A DNA stretch of 64,000 nucleotides from Drosophila persimilis (GCF_003286085.1 NW_020825323.1:358478-422477); one strand, 5' to 3'. Shown: positions 10,273 through 22,855, counted from the first letter of the stretch. Notes: a model not told the origin generated them from the sequence alone. Program-made: numbers and translations.

Positions 10273-10556
10273 TCGACTCCTGGGGCAACGAGATCACCTG
10301 CAGGATACTGTTGGATACTGGTTACACTATAACGATGGTCGCCGAATCATTTATTCAACGAATTGGATTGCTGCGCACCCATGCTCGTATACCAGTGGTT
10401 GGTCTAGGCGCAAATCCTGCTGGGGTTACTAGAGGTCGCGCCACATTCACGCTACTCTCCCGCACAAGCTCGGCCTCAGTGGTGGTAACAGGTCTGATTA
10501 TGAACACATTAACCTCCTCGATTCCAGCCCAGAGGATCGAGTCTAACACAGTCTGA
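10248..10556 (+). pseudogene. BEL-A protease remnant, copy 1
   Basis: Frame overlapping the gag end by 25 bases, reading DSWGNEITCRILLDTGYTIT with the retropepsin active site DTG, then the DUF1758-type continuation to SIPAQRIESNTV and a stop. The family's next 60-70 residues are absent: downstream bases encode TNFGWVITGSYHLS, the end of this domain, after two stops. The protease is therefore truncated at about 10550 by an internal deletion shared with copies 2 and 3. It would normally cut the polyprotein. Confidence 0.75.
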
Positions 10557-10656
10557 ATATACTAATTTTGGTTGGGTCATTACAGGCAGCTACCATCTTA
10601 GTAGTGATGCTCACAACCACGCACTAGCACATCACGCGCACGAGGATCTGGACACT

Positions 10657-11517
10657 TTGGTTCGATCGTTCATGGACATGGAACGAGTTCAACCAAGTGA
10701 CGCTACCGTTGATGCTAGTGATCCCGCTGAGCAACACTTCGTTCATACGCACGCCCGCAGAAACGATGGCGTGTACATCGTACAATACCCATTGAAGGAA
10801 TCTGCCCCTCCGATGGGGTCCACACTGACACAAGCACTACGCCGCTTTTCTTCTCTCGAGCAGAAATTTCGAAAATTTCCTGCGCTCAAACAACAGTTTG
10901 TAGCTGAAGTTCATTTACTGGAAAGCTGTCGCATACCTCGCTACCTATCCTCGCCACTTCAAGCAACGGAGCTGCATGGATTCGCCGATGCTTCATCTCA
11001 TGCATACGCCGCTGTCATCTACAGTCGCGTGAGATTCAATAATGACTACGCTGTAACACTGATCGCCGCAAAAACCCGTGTGGCACTCATCAAACCTATC
11101 TCCATCCCACGGCTCGAATTGAATGCCGCCCATCTTCTGTCGAAATTGATGTCTCTGGTTAAGCAAGCTCTAACTATTCCTATTGCCAGTACTTCGTGTT
11201 GGTCAGATTCCGAAATTTTACTACATTGGCTCTCATCACCCCCACGGACTTGGAACACTTATGTTTGTAATCGCACTGCTGAGATTCTAGAAGCTTGCCC
11301 ACGTAGCTGCTGGCAACACATTCGCACTGAGCACAATCCCGCGGACTGTGCATCACGCGGACTTCTACCAAAGGATCTGGTAGAACATAGACTGTGGTGG
11401 AATGGACCACCGTGGCTTTCCCAATCACATCGCAATTGGCCACCTGCTAAGGCCAAGTTCGCACTGTCGACTGAGGACGCTGAGCGGATGGATCGGAGCG
11501 GATTGGAGCGGAGTTAA
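10657..11517 (+). pseudogene. BEL-A pol: RT N-terminal stub fused to RNase H, copy 1
   Basis: The open frame begins with the pre-RT linker (VRSFMDMERVQ, YIVQYPLKE, RRFSSLEQKFRKFPALKQQF). It jumps directly to ESCRIPRYL and GFADASSHAYAA, which lie after the RT palm in intact relatives. About 330 residues, including the YVDD catalytic motif, are missing at about 10890-10910. The RNase H-like part is otherwise well preserved: FADAS, IPRLELNAAHLL, WSDSEILLHWL and HNPADCASRG. The frame ends at a stop caused by a local sequence change near 11495 that separates it from integrase. The protein could not synthesise cDNA. Confidence 0.82.
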
Positions 11518-13024
11518 TCTACACATTTCCAATGAAGGAAATGATCGTAACTGTATGATCAACAAAGCTTCCTCCTGGTTACATCTCTTGCGGACACTTA
11601 GCTATTGCTTTCGTTTCGTACATCGAATTCGTTGCAAGGACCGCCTGTCATCATTTTTATCGTCATGGGAGCTTCAATATGCCCGCTCTATGGTAATCAA
11701 ACATGTCCAGATGGAGTTCTTCCAAGTGGAGTACAGACAGCTGAGCAGTGGACAAGCCCTTTCTCAAAAATCCAAGTTGATTCACTACACTCCATTTGTT
11801 GACGACCAAGGAATTCTGCGCGTAGGAGGACGCATTGGAAATTCGAGGACAACCTATGATGCAAAACATCCCATACTTCTTCCAAATGAATTACCAGTCG
11901 CTGTTTTATTAGCTAGACACCAGCACGTCACATCGTTACACGCTGGAGTCGAATTTATGTTTCACACGTTGAGACAGAAGTATTGGATCCTGGGAGCCCG
12001 TAACATAGTCCGCAAAATTGTATTCAACTGCAAGATATGCTTCCTCCAGCGCAAAGGAACGAGCACACAACTCATGGCTGATCTTCCCGCCTTTCGCGTT
12101 CAGCCCACCCGCTGCTTTCTACATTCTGGATTGGATTACGCTGGACCAGTTACCATCAAGACATCAGCAGGTCGGACACCGAAGTTTGGCAAAGCTTGGT
12201 TTGCCATCTTTGTTTGTCTGTCCACCAAAGCAGTTCATCTCGAGCTCGTCAGTGATTTGACGACCCCCGCATTTATCGCCGCTTTCAAACGGTTTTGGTC
12301 TCGACGTGGCCCTATGTCCGACTTGTACTCGGACAATGGCACAATATTCCATAGAGCCAGAAAGGAACTAACGGAGATGCAACGGATAACTGTATCTCAA
12401 AGTCCAGACGAGGAAATTGCTAATTTTCTGACGAGTCAGGACATCAACTGGCACTTCATTCCACCGTTTACCCCGCATTTTGGAGGTCTTTGGGAAGCAG
12501 GCGTACGATCTATCAAGCTCCACCTTCGCCGAGTAATTGGTAGCAGTGCGTTGACTTTCGAGGAATATTCAACAATTTTAACTCAGATTGAAGGGTTACT
12601 CAACTCTCGCCAACTGTGCGCGCCCAGCGATCACAGCTTGGATCCCCTTACCCCCGCTCATTTTCTTACAGGTCAACCTCACATGTCGGTGCCGGAGCCG
12701 TCCTTGTTAGACGTCAACATTAACAGACTGCAGCGTTGGAGACAACTGCAAGCCAAGGTTCAAGGATTCTGGAAACGTTGGAATCTGGAATACCTTACTT
12801 CCTTGCAACCTCGCACGAAATGGCAGCAGGAGTCCAACGACATAACCGTGGACACTCTTGTGGTACTGAAGGAGCCAAATCAACCGCCTAGCAAGTGGCT
12901 GCTTGGGCGAATCACCGAAGTTCATCCTGGCCAAGACGAGAGGGTTCGAGTGGTCACCGTCAAAACAGCCCGAGGAGTGTACAAGAGACCTATTACCAAA
13001 CTTGCTGTGCTTCCCTTGTTCTGA
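11402..13024 (+). pseudogene. BEL-A integrase, copy 1
   Basis: The integrase frame proper starts near 11515 (VNLHISNEGND); the first 37 or so codons of the open frame overlap the RNase H frame and are spurious. It contains the HHCC zinc-binding domain (ARHQH..SLHAG, CKICFLQRKG), then the core with Asp in LDYAGP, Asp in SDNGT and Glu in GGLWEAGV, and a C-terminal domain ending KLAVLPLF. All three catalytic residues are present. It is separated from RNase H by a one-base frame change, so it is probably not made from the polyprotein. Confidence 0.82.
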
Positions 13025-13047
13025 ACAGTCATTCAGGGGGGTCGGTA

Positions 13048-13563
13048 TGTTGAGAAATGATCCTCGTAGTTTGTAATTCAATGTTCATGTATATTGCGAT
13101 TGACCTATTTACACGCTCATGATTGTAGTACACCGCCTAAGTAACTATTTTTACGCGCATAGCTGTGTTGTTGTTTGCTCGTGTCCAGAACATAGCTGTA
13201 ATGTTCTCACACGCATGGCCAGACCCGCAGCTGCACACGCACACAGCGATGCGTTCCGTTGTTTTGCATTGAGACCGTCGCGTCGAGTCGTATCGCGTGA
13301 TCTTCCAATTCCCTTTTGCTCGACTTCTTTTCGCGGAGTTGAGTCAGTAGAAACTTCTAGACGAAGCCGCCCGCACGCTTACTTTGTACCGCAGTAGAAA
13401 CTTCTAGACGAAGCCGCCCGCACGCATACTTTGTACCGCCACAGAATCGAACCCCCCGCTGTTCTTGTAATATAATTGTACTATAACCCCCAATATTAAA
13501 TAATCAATAAAACTAAATAAGCTCAAGATATAAACGATTATACAGTCCACTAATTCATAACCA
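13048..13563 (+). repeat. Shared middle LTR of the BEL-A dimer
   Basis: 516 bp, identical in type to the outer 3' LTRs at every diagnostic site I compared (ATGATCCTCG start, GCAGTAG at the 47-bp repeat, GCCACAGAATCG, CTGTTCTTG). It is preceded by the polypurine tract CAGGGGGG and followed by the tRNA-Tyr-type primer site at 13574-13593, so it serves as 3' LTR of copy 1 and 5' LTR of copy 2. Confidence 0.9.
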
Positions 13564-13649
13564 TAGCAAATTTTGGTCCTTCGAGCCGGATTCCCGCGTT
13601 TGAGTTTATTTATATACATATTGAGTGATACCGTTAACCGCTGTTTGCC

Positions 13650-15060
13650 ATGAAGGCACTAGTGTATCGTCTAATTCAGCAACGTGGTGCCTGCAAATCC
13701 CAATTAACTCGCGTGGCTGCGGAGGCTCAAGAGTTTGTACAGTCATGTACTTCTGTGCAAACATTAGAGCACAAGTTGGACCGACTTGTTGCAACTTTCA
13801 ACCGCTTTATGGAGCTGTCTGAAGAGCTGGTCCAATATAATGAGGAAGATGAATACGTGGATCCGGAGTTGGACATTCCCGAATATGAGAAAAGGTTCTT
13901 TAGTGCGCATAGTATTTTCACTGAAGCCATACGTGACCGGAGCAGTCACGATAATGAGCACGACAACTCAAATCTACTGCTATCGAACACTGTGGAACGC
14001 TTGTTTGAGGGACAAACTCAACTTCTGCAGAGGATTCGGGACTCATCGGGAACCACAGAGCTGCAGTTCGAGAAAATACGCATTCCGACGCTTTCGGGCA
14101 GATACGAGGATTGGTGTCAGTTTAGTGACTTGTTCTTAGGCTCAGTCGAGAAGAAGAGTAGTCTGTCCAAGTGCCAAAAGTTTCATTATTTGAAATCCTA
14201 TCTGGATGGTGAAGCGTTGTCCCTGATAAAGCATATTCCCGTATCGGATGCCAAATTACCAGGACGCATGGGAGAGGCTCGAAAATCGCTATAACAAGAA
14301 GTCACTGATTGCTCGTTCCTTCATTCAAAACTTTCTTTCGTTGCCAACCGCAAGGGGTTCAAACATCGCCGAATTGCGTAAAATAGTCGACACCGCCGAC
14401 GAAAATATACGTGGTCTACATGCGCTGAGCTGCGACAGCCGCGATGTGTGGCTGATCTATATCTTGCTCTCAAAGCTAGGCCCGGAATGCAAGGAAGCTT
14501 GGGCCACCTCCAGTGAATCGTGCAAGGAAAATGTGACCATAAATGACCTGTTCGGCTTTGTCTTCGCCCGTTGCGATGCACTTGAGTCTTGTCAAGATCC
14601 AACGCTAATCCAGGATACACACACGGTGCTGAATAAACGTCATGCAATTTCTCATCATGTTGACGTGCCAAATACGTCTGCTCGTGATTGTGTATATTGT
14701 CACGAGCAACACAGTCTTTATGCGTGCACTAAATTCAAGGCTCTGGATGTTGTGGACCGCCGCAAGTTCGCAAGGGATGGTAATTTGTGCTTCAATTGTC
14801 TAAGCCGATCTCATCAAGTCAAGGAGTGTAATTCCACAAACACGTGCCGTCTGTGTAAGCTGAGGCACCACACTCTTGTTCATCCAGAGGACATACGCTC
14901 TGTCACGGCTTCCGCTGATGTCAATACATCCGCTGACTCACCCGTCCGCTCGTCCAGTTTCCCTGCTGATGCTGATCCTGCCGTGGTCAGCCATCATACA
15001 TTGGAGAGGAAATTCGTGGCCAAGAGTCAGGCCATATGCCAACGATTTTGGCCACTATAG
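13650..15060 (+). pseudogene. BEL-A gag, copy 2 (one-base frameshift)
   Basis: Same gag as copy 1, but an extra A in the run at 14253-14255 (CCAAATTACC instead of CCAATTACC) shifts the frame in the middle of the DUF1759 region. The N-terminal 200 codons read normally to SDAK; the C-terminal half, including all three zinc knuckles, continues in the next frame from 14248 to 15060. Only isolated substitutions separate the rest from copy 1 (for example ENIRG versus ESIRG). Confidence 0.85.
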
Positions 15061-15344
15061 TCGACTCCTGGGGCAACGAGATCACCTGCAGGATACTGTT
15101 GGATACTGGTTACACTATAACGATGGTCGCCGAATCATTTATTCAACGAATTGGATTGCTGCGCACCCATGCTCGTATACCAGTGGTTGGTCTAGGCGCA
15201 AATCCTGCTGGGGTTACTAGAGGTCGCGCCACATTCACGCTACTCTCCCGCACAAGCTCGGCCTCAGTGGTGGTAACAGGTCTGATTATGAACACATTAA
15301 CCTCCTCGATTCCAGCCCAGAGGATCGAGTCTAACACAGTCTGA
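15036..15344 (+). pseudogene. BEL-A protease remnant, copy 2
   Basis: Identical in layout to copy 1: DTG active site present, stop after ESNTV, and the same missing segment before TNFGWVITGSYH. It shares the deletion junction exactly, showing common descent rather than independent decay. Confidence 0.75.
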
Positions 15345-15444
15345 ATATACTAATTTTGGTTGGGTCATTACAGGCAGCTACCATCTTAGTAGTGATGCTC
15401 ACAACCACGCACTAGCACATCACGCGCACGAGGATCTGGACACT

Positions 15445-16305
15445 TTGGTTCGATCGTTCATGGACATGGAACGAGTTCAACCAAGTGACGCTACCGTTGA
15501 TGCTAGTGATCCCGCTGAGCAACACTTCGTTCATACGCACGCCCGCAGAAACGATGGCGTGTACATCGTACAATACCCATTGAAGGAATCTGCCCCTCCG
15601 ATGGGGTCCACACTGCCACAAGCACTACGCCGCTTTTCTTCTCTCGAGCAGAAATTTCGAAAATTTCCTGCGCTCAAACAACAGTTTGTAGCTGAAGTTC
15701 ATTTACTGGAAAGCTGTCGCATACCTCGCTACCTATCCTCGCCACTTCAAGCAACGGAGCTGCATGGATTCGCCGATGCTTCATCTCATGCATACGCCGC
15801 TGTCATCTACAGTCGCGTGAGATTCAATAATGACTACGCTGTAACACTGATCGCCGCAAAAACCCGTGTGGCACTCATCAAACCTATCTCCATCCCACGG
15901 CTCGAATTGAATGCCGCCCATCTTCTGTCGAAATTGATGTCTCTGGTTAAGCAAGCTCTAACTATTCCTATTGCCAGTACTTCGTGTTGGTCAGATTCCG
16001 AAATTTTACTACATTGGCTCTCATCACCCCCACGGACTTGGAACACTTATGTTTGTAATCGCACTGCTGAGATTCTAGAAGCTTGCCCACGTAGCTGCTG
16101 GCAACACATTCGCACTGAGCACAATCCCGCGGACTGTGCATCACGCGGACTTCTACCAAAGGATCTGGTAGAACATAGACTGTGGTGGAATGGACCACCG
16201 TGGCTTTCCCAATCACATCGCAATTGGCCACCTGCTAAGGCCAAGTTCGCACTGTCGACTGAGGACGCTGAGCGGATGGATCGGAGCGGATTGGAGCGGA
16301 GTTAA
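15445..16305 (+). pseudogene. BEL-A RT stub fused to RNase H, copy 2
   Basis: Same 286-codon frame as copy 1 with one clear residue difference (TLPQ instead of TLTQ). It carries the same loss of the RT core between KQQF and ESCRIPRYL, and the same frame-breaking change before integrase. Confidence 0.82.
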
Positions 16306-17812
16306 TCTACACATTTCCAATGAAGGAAATGATCGTAACTGTATGATCAACAAAGCTTCCTCCTGGTCACATCTCTTGCGGACACTTAGCTATTGCTTTC
16401 GTTTCGTACATCGAATTCGTTGCAAGGACCGCCTGTCATCATTTTTATCGTCATGGGAGCTTCAATATGCCCGCTCTATGGTAATCAAACATGTCCAGAT
16501 GGAGTTCTTCCAAGTGGAGTACAGACAGCTGAGCAGTGGACAAGCCCTTTCTCAAAAATCCAAGTTGATTCACTACACTCCATTTGTTGACGACCAAGGA
16601 ATTCTGCGCGTAGGAGGACGCATTGGAAATTCGAGGACAACCTATGATGCAAAACATCCCATACTTCTTCCAAATGAATTACCAGTCGCTGTTTTATTAG
16701 CTAGACACCAGCACGTCACATCGTTACACGCTGGAGTCGAATTTATGTTTCACACGTTGAGACAGAAGTATTGGATCCTGGGAGCCCGTAACATAGTCCG
16801 CAAAATTGTATTCAACTGCAAGATATGCTTCCTCCAGCGCAAAGGAACGAGCACACAACTCATGGCTGATCTTCCCGCCTTTCGCGTTCAGCCCACCCGC
16901 TGCTTTCTACATTCTGGATTGGATTACGCTGGACCAGTTACCATCAAGACATCAGCAGGTCGGACACCGAAGTTTGGCAAAGCTTGGTTTGCCATCTTTG
17001 TTTGTCTGTCCACCAAAGCAGTTCATCTCGAGCTCGTCAGTGATTTGACGACCCCCGCATTTATCGCCGCTTTCAAACGGTTTTGGTCTCGACGTGGCCC
17101 TATGTCCGACTTGTTCTCGGACAATGGCACAATATTCCATAGAGCCAGAAAGGAACTAACGGAGATGCAACGGATAACTGTATCTCAAAGTCCAGACGAG
17201 GAAATTGCTAATTTTCTGACGAGTCAGGACATCAACTGGCACTTCATTCCGCCGTTTACCCCGCATTTTGGAGGTCTTTGGGAAGCAGGCGTACGATCTA
17301 TCAAGCTCCACCTTCGCCGAGTAATTGGTAGCAGTGCGTTGACTTTCGAGGAATATTCAACAATTTTAACTCAGATTGAAGGGTTACTCAACTCTCGCCA
17401 ACTGTGCGCGCCCAGCGATCACAGCTTGGATCCCCTTACCCCCGCTCATTTTCTTACAGGTCAACCTCACATGTCGGTGCCGGAGCCGTCCTTGTTAGAC
17501 GTCAACATTAACAGACTGCAGCGTTGGAGACAACTGCAAGCCAAGGTTCAAGGATTCTGGAAACGTTGGAATCTGGAATACCTTACTTCCTTGCAACCTC
17601 GCACGAAATGGCAGCAGGAGTCCAACGACATAACCGTGGACACTCTTGTGGTACTGAAGGAGCCAAATCAACCGCCTAGCAAGTGGCTGCTTGGGCGAAT
17701 CACCGAAGTTCATCCTGGCCAAGACGAGAGGGTTCGAGTGGTCACCGTCAAAACAGCCCGAGGAGTGTACAAGAGACCTATTACCAAACTTGCTGTGCTT
17801 CCCTTGTTCTGA
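16190..17812 (+). pseudogene. BEL-A integrase, copy 2
   Basis: Zinc-binding domain, catalytic D, D and E, and C-terminal tail as in copy 1. Differences are single bases, such as DLFSDNG for DLYSDNG next to the second catalytic Asp. Genuine integrase sequence begins near 16303; earlier codons overlap the RNase H frame. Confidence 0.82.
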
Positions 17813-17835
17813 ACAGTCATTCAGGGGGGTCGGTA

Positions 17836-18351
17836 TGTTGAGAAATGATCCTCGTAGTTTGTAATTCAATGTTCATGTATATTGCGATTGACCTATTTAC
17901 ACGCTCATGATTGTAGTACACCGCCTAAGTAACTATTTTTACGCGCATAGCTGTGTTGTTGTTTGCTCGTGTCCAGAACATAGCTGTAATGTTCTCACAC
18001 GCATGGCCAGACCCGCAGCTGCACACGCACACAGCGATGCGTTCCGTTGTTTTGCATTGAGACCGTCGCGTCGAGTCGTATCGCGTGATCTTCCAATTCC
18101 CTTTTGCTCGACTTCTTTTCGCGGAGTTGAGTCAGTAGAAACTTCTAGACGAAGCCGCCCGCACGCTTACTTTGTACCGCAGTAGAAACTTCTAGACGAA
18201 GCCGCCCGCACGCATACTTTGTACCGCCACAGAATCGAACCCCCCGCTGTTCTTGTAATATAATTGTACTATAACCCCCAATATTAAATAATCAATAAAA
18301 CTAAATAAGCTCAAGATATAAACGATTATACAGTCCACTAATTCATAACCA
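17836..18351 (+). repeat. BEL-A 3' LTR, unit 1
   Basis: 516 bp, matching the LTR at 828 at all diagnostic sites and followed by the same flank (AATATATAAC). It marks the right edge of the BEL-A dimer. Confidence 0.9.
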
Positions 18352-18448
18352 AATATATAACAGCAAACGTAAATTAATTATAAGATAATACAAATTACGA
18401 AAATTAAAAAGAAATAACAAAAAAGATTAACATACATCATCCAATAAA

Positions 18449-20143
18449 TCATATGTAGATGAAATAAAAGTGGATTTGTGATTCTTTGACAGATTTCTTT
18501 GACCTGTTATAAAAGGGTCTGATCTCAAAAGAATTAATCAAATCTGTATTTGTCAGTATACGAGAAATCTTCCAAGTGTGCTGCAAACGGCACTTTTTTA
18601 TTTCTTTATTGTTTGACTCTGCAGCTTCCTCTGAGAGCTCTCCAATCGAAACAAAAGCGTGCTCTATTACCTTGGGTCCATGAATTAAAATTTTATGCAC
18701 TGTTGCTGGAAGATAGTACCATGGATACATTTAAATTAATTTATTAGCCGTATCTAGTGCGTATTTGTCGAATTTGTGTATATTAATTTTGTATCCTGAT
18801 GCTAAGGCTTGCAATATCGTAGCGCATCGGGCAATCACTTATTCAACAATGCCTGTAATCTGAGATGCTAAGCATGGGTTACTGAAAAATGTCCTGGCAG
18901 TATTTCCATCGTTGGAGTTTCCTCTGCCTCCATCCTTTGGCTTATCGACAAGTAACCCCATTTTCTCGCGAAACTCCGCTTGAATTTGATTTTTTCTCTT
19001 TAACACAATAGACTTGAGTTCTACCGATCGTATTTGCCAAAGCTATACATCCAGTTTAAACAAAATGTGCAAGAAATATTCAAAGAACCGGATATATGAA
19101 TGAAATGGTGATAACCCGATGTAATTTTGTATTGCAAATTTTATGCTCAGTTGTCTTTAAGTCAGCTATTTTCGCCTTGAAGTAGAGCTCTTCTTCGACG
19201 GAAAGTGCGGCGGTCTCCTTTTTAAATTGAAGTCTGAGTGGTCTGAGATATTGCAATCTGGTAGACGATGGCCTGGGATTTTTCCATATTATCTTAGAGT
19301 CGGCAACAAGCTGAAGTGGGACGTACCATGTGACAAATAAAGTTTTCTCATCATCAATACAATTGGGAAACTTTTTTTTATACTCGCTGTGACCAGTGCT
19401 GCCATCGAATCCCCATTTTCCAATTAATGCTAAGGTTTTTTCTGTTTCATCCAAACGTTCTTCAATTAAAGTCTTTTGAAGCTCTAAAATACTTGAAGCC
19501 GTGTTATCTAAAAGACTTTGTAGTTCCACTTCTGCATATGTTTCGTCTAAAACAATATTATTTGGATATGTCAATGTTTTAAATTTAAGAATTTTTTCAT
19601 AGCTTGGCAATAAGTTGTAGGAAACTTCTGAATTGATAAATGATCTAAAGACCAAGTATTAGTTTTTGGACAACCCAATGTCCACCAAAAGCGACGAGAT
19701 TTTTTCAACATTTATTTCAGTGGCATAAAGTTTTGACTGAGAATCGGATGAGCGCAAAACAGAAGCTGCAGACTCATCATGCTTTTGTAGCAGGTCTATT
19801 CGGCGACGTTTCGTCCTTTTTGAGGACGATTGGATCAATTTGTTGAGCACTACCAGTAGGCTTCAGGGCAATAAATTCTTTAGTTTTTAGCCATTCGGAT
19901 TGGTATTGTACAACTGAACTTCTAATTCTTTTCCAGTAGGCAACAATCTTTTTGCAAATGTACTAAAAGCATTTCTTAAGGTCAATCGTATTGACTTCGT
20001 AGCCTTTGCTTATTATGTTAAGTTCAAGCAAATTATTTATGCCTTGCATTTTTTCGACATTCGTGCCCTTTTCTTTGCACCAAAGATCAAAGATGTGCAT
20101 GCGTGAAAACACACAGTTATGACAATCTCCTTTACAATGAATA
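18449..20143 (-). pseudogene. Transib-like transposase relic, unit 1
   Basis: Copy of the relic at 1441-3135, essentially base for base, with the same frameshifts and stops. FDG and LSEE..E..NK motifs are present. A roughly 28-bp deletion lies just upstream of its N-terminal region near 20210. Identical lesions show it arose by block duplication. Confidence 0.72.
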
Positions 20144-20503
20144 GTAAAATGTCAAAAGAAGACAAAATTATAAACAATAATATTTAAAAAGTTTAATATA
20201 CAAACAGAATAGAAAGAATAGCAGCTGATTGCGTTGCATGTTTGTTCTTGAAAAATAGTGAGGCCGCTTTAGTTTATTTAAGAATAATAATATTTCCTTA
20301 AAACATTGACAAATACAGTGATAACACTCACAATGGGGGCATCTGGGGGTAACATAACTAAAACTTTAAGTAAACATAAAATAAACGTTCACAAAATACA
20401 CAAAAATAGTTAAGTTGTTTAAAAGAACACAAAAAAGATTTAATTAATTATATTAATGTTACAATAATAATTTCTTTAACTACAAAATCCAGCAATTTGC
20501 CCA

Positions 20504-22457
20504 ATGTTAATCACTTTGAATTGCGCTTTTGTTTTGACAAAAAGCCACAAAGAAGTTGAGACGATATGGTTACATGTTGTCAAAATATTTTATAATTTAT
20601 TTTTGGCCTATGGGCGCAACGTCGCGAACGCAGCAATGCCGAGTGATGTAGATTTCTACAAGTACAAGGCCGAATGCATCGCGCGCCAACTAAAGGCCAT
20701 GGATCGCTTTCTCACCAAAGAAGAGCTTGCCGAGTTAGATGAGGCAGAACTTCAAGCTCGCTTAGAGCAAATCGATCGAATTAATGCGGATTTCGATGCC
20801 GCTCAAACGAGCCTGGATCTCCTGCAGTTAGCCCATGATGCTCGACTGGACTTTTCGAATGTTTATGTGAAGGTTAGGTCCAGGCTGTCGCGGGAGTTGA
20901 TGGCTGCTCGCACGGCTAATGTTGCCAATTCAACGGCTCGGCATACTCTCGAGGAGAATTCGTCGTTGTTCGCCTATAATAGTATAGGCCGTTCTCGAAT
21001 GCCCGAGTTGCAGCTTCCGCGATTCGGTGGGAACTACATGGTTTGGCCAGAATTCCACTCGATGTTCTCGACAATGGTGCACAAAGACCATACCAATCAT
21101 CGAAAAATTCCAATATCTTCGTGGATGTCTAGATGGTGCTGCGCTGGATAAGATTTGTTCCTTGGAGTTTTCTGAGGAAAATTACGACAAGGGGTTGAAT
21201 TTACTAATGTTGCGATTCGATAATAAACTGTTATTTTAAGGCACACGTTACGGCTATTTTCGGACTGCAAGGGGTGAAGAAGGGCTCGGCTATCGGCTTG
21301 CGCGCGCTCAGTGACAAGATCAATGCGCACTTGCGTGCTCTTTAGACCTTGGCAACCCCGGAGGAGTTTTCGGATGGGTTACTGATCTACATCATAGGCA
21401 CGAAATTGGACCACAAGACCAAGGAGAAATGGGAGGAGAACCAGCCGACCTCAAGATTGCCTCAGTGGTCAAACATGGCCTCATTTTTGGAAGCGAGATG
21501 TCGGATGCTGGAGAATTTGGGATCAGCCTTGGCAACAAGTCCTAGTCAACAGATGGGAGAAGACAAACCTGTCACCCTTTTCACCTCCATTAACGACGAT
21601 CCTAACACCACATGTAACCATTGCAATTCCTCCGAGCATTACATATCTAGATGTCAGGCATTCCTGAATCTCTCTGCGTTTGAACGATACAAAGAAGAGC
21701 CGCTTGTGTTTGAACTGCCTCAACAAAGGCCATGAATTGCAGAGGTGCAGGTCAGGCAAAACATCACACGCTACCCCACATTCCATCGGGAACTGGTGCT
21801 TCATCTTCCTCTTCACCGGCCAAGGAATCGATCCAGTAAGAGGCCGCGACTGTGCTTCTAGCAAGCGGATGTTCTAGCCCTCCCCCCTCGATCCACAAAT
21901 CTAAGCCTAGCCAGAACGGGTTGCTACCTACTGCCCTCGTCCATGTAACAGATCGTTATGGAGCACTTATCCCATGTCGTGCCATTTTGGATTCTGCATC
22001 ACAGGCAAACTTTGTAACATCTAGACCTTCTAATCAGTTGCAGTTGGATCATCGCTCGTCTTATGTTAACATCTCTGGTATCGGAGATTCCATTCTACCT
22101 TCGAGCAAGTCTGTACATATAGTTGTACAATCCCAGGACGCAAGCTATCGAGCTTCCTTCGTTGCAATTGTCACCAACTCAATTACGGAAATGCAGCCTA
22201 ACTTCGGCCTAGACGCAAAGAATTGGCCAATGCCGAATAATCTAAAACTAGCTGATCGTAATTTCTCCAAGCCCCAACGTATCGATCTGTTCATAGGTTC
22301 TGGTTTGTTCTTCGATTTAATGTGCGTCGGACAAATTCGACTATCAGAACAATTGCCAACATTGCAGGAGACAAAACTTGGTTGGATAGTGTCAGGAAGC
22401 ATTGATAGCTCGGAGAATAAGCGTGCAGCTTTAGCCGCTTTTAAAAATTCCTCTTGA
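20504..22457 (+). pseudogene. BEL-B gag and protease relic, unit 1
   Basis: Copy of 3525-5478 with scattered differences: a stop (TAA) at 21149 replaces the Tyr codon of unit 0, NYMVW for NYMDW, SSEHY for SSKHY in the first zinc knuckle, and a TAA near 21837 that shortens the protease frame. The knuckle reads CLNCLNKGHELQRC here, keeping the last Cys that unit 0 has changed to Arg. The active site is again LDSAS. Non-functional. Confidence 0.8.
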
Positions 22458-22468
22458 ATCTCTATTGA

Positions 22469-22855
22469 CGATTTTCGACCTTCGAACAGCAATGCAGGAA
22501 GCAGCTGCTCGAGTGCCAGGTGCAAGTGGAAAAACTGCGATCGGAGAATCAGGAACTGCAGCGCGAACTTTTCGATATATTAAAAACCTACATATCCACG
22601 CTACATGAAATTCAACTTTCAACAATTTCTACATTGCCAAATTTTCTGCCATTCTAGGCAATTCCCGATGATCAAGATGTAATCACGACAAGGCGCCTTC
22701 GTAAAGAAGCGCCGATTGCTGCATTCGACGATCATCCCAGCGTAGCCGCCAGCTGCGCCCAAGCAAGCATCTTCAAGAGGGCCGTTGGAAAAATAGCGGT
22801 TCTGCCCCTTCAGAATGGATCTGTTGAAAGCCTTTGCCTTCTAACGGGGGGTGAA
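22469..22855 (+). pseudogene. BEL-B coiled-coil segment and integrase tail, unit 1
   Basis: Same as 5490-5876: the Glu/Gln/Leu-rich open stretch, then FKRAVGKIAVLPL and a G-rich polypurine tract directly before the LTR. No RT, RNase H or integrase core. Confidence 0.5.

Larger units (their letters stand above)
8291..18351 (+). mobile_element. BEL-A tandem dimer (LTR-internal-LTR-internal-LTR), unit 1
   Basis: Three LTRs (8291, 13048, 17836) bracket two internal regions in the same orientation. The second internal region and its LTR are offset by 4788 bp from the first and almost identical to it. The internal length is only about 4.27 kb, short for BEL/Pao elements, because gag and pol have lost the end of the protease region and the whole RT core. 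The middle LTR is shared, as expected from recombination between copies rather than from two insertions. Confidence 0.88.
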
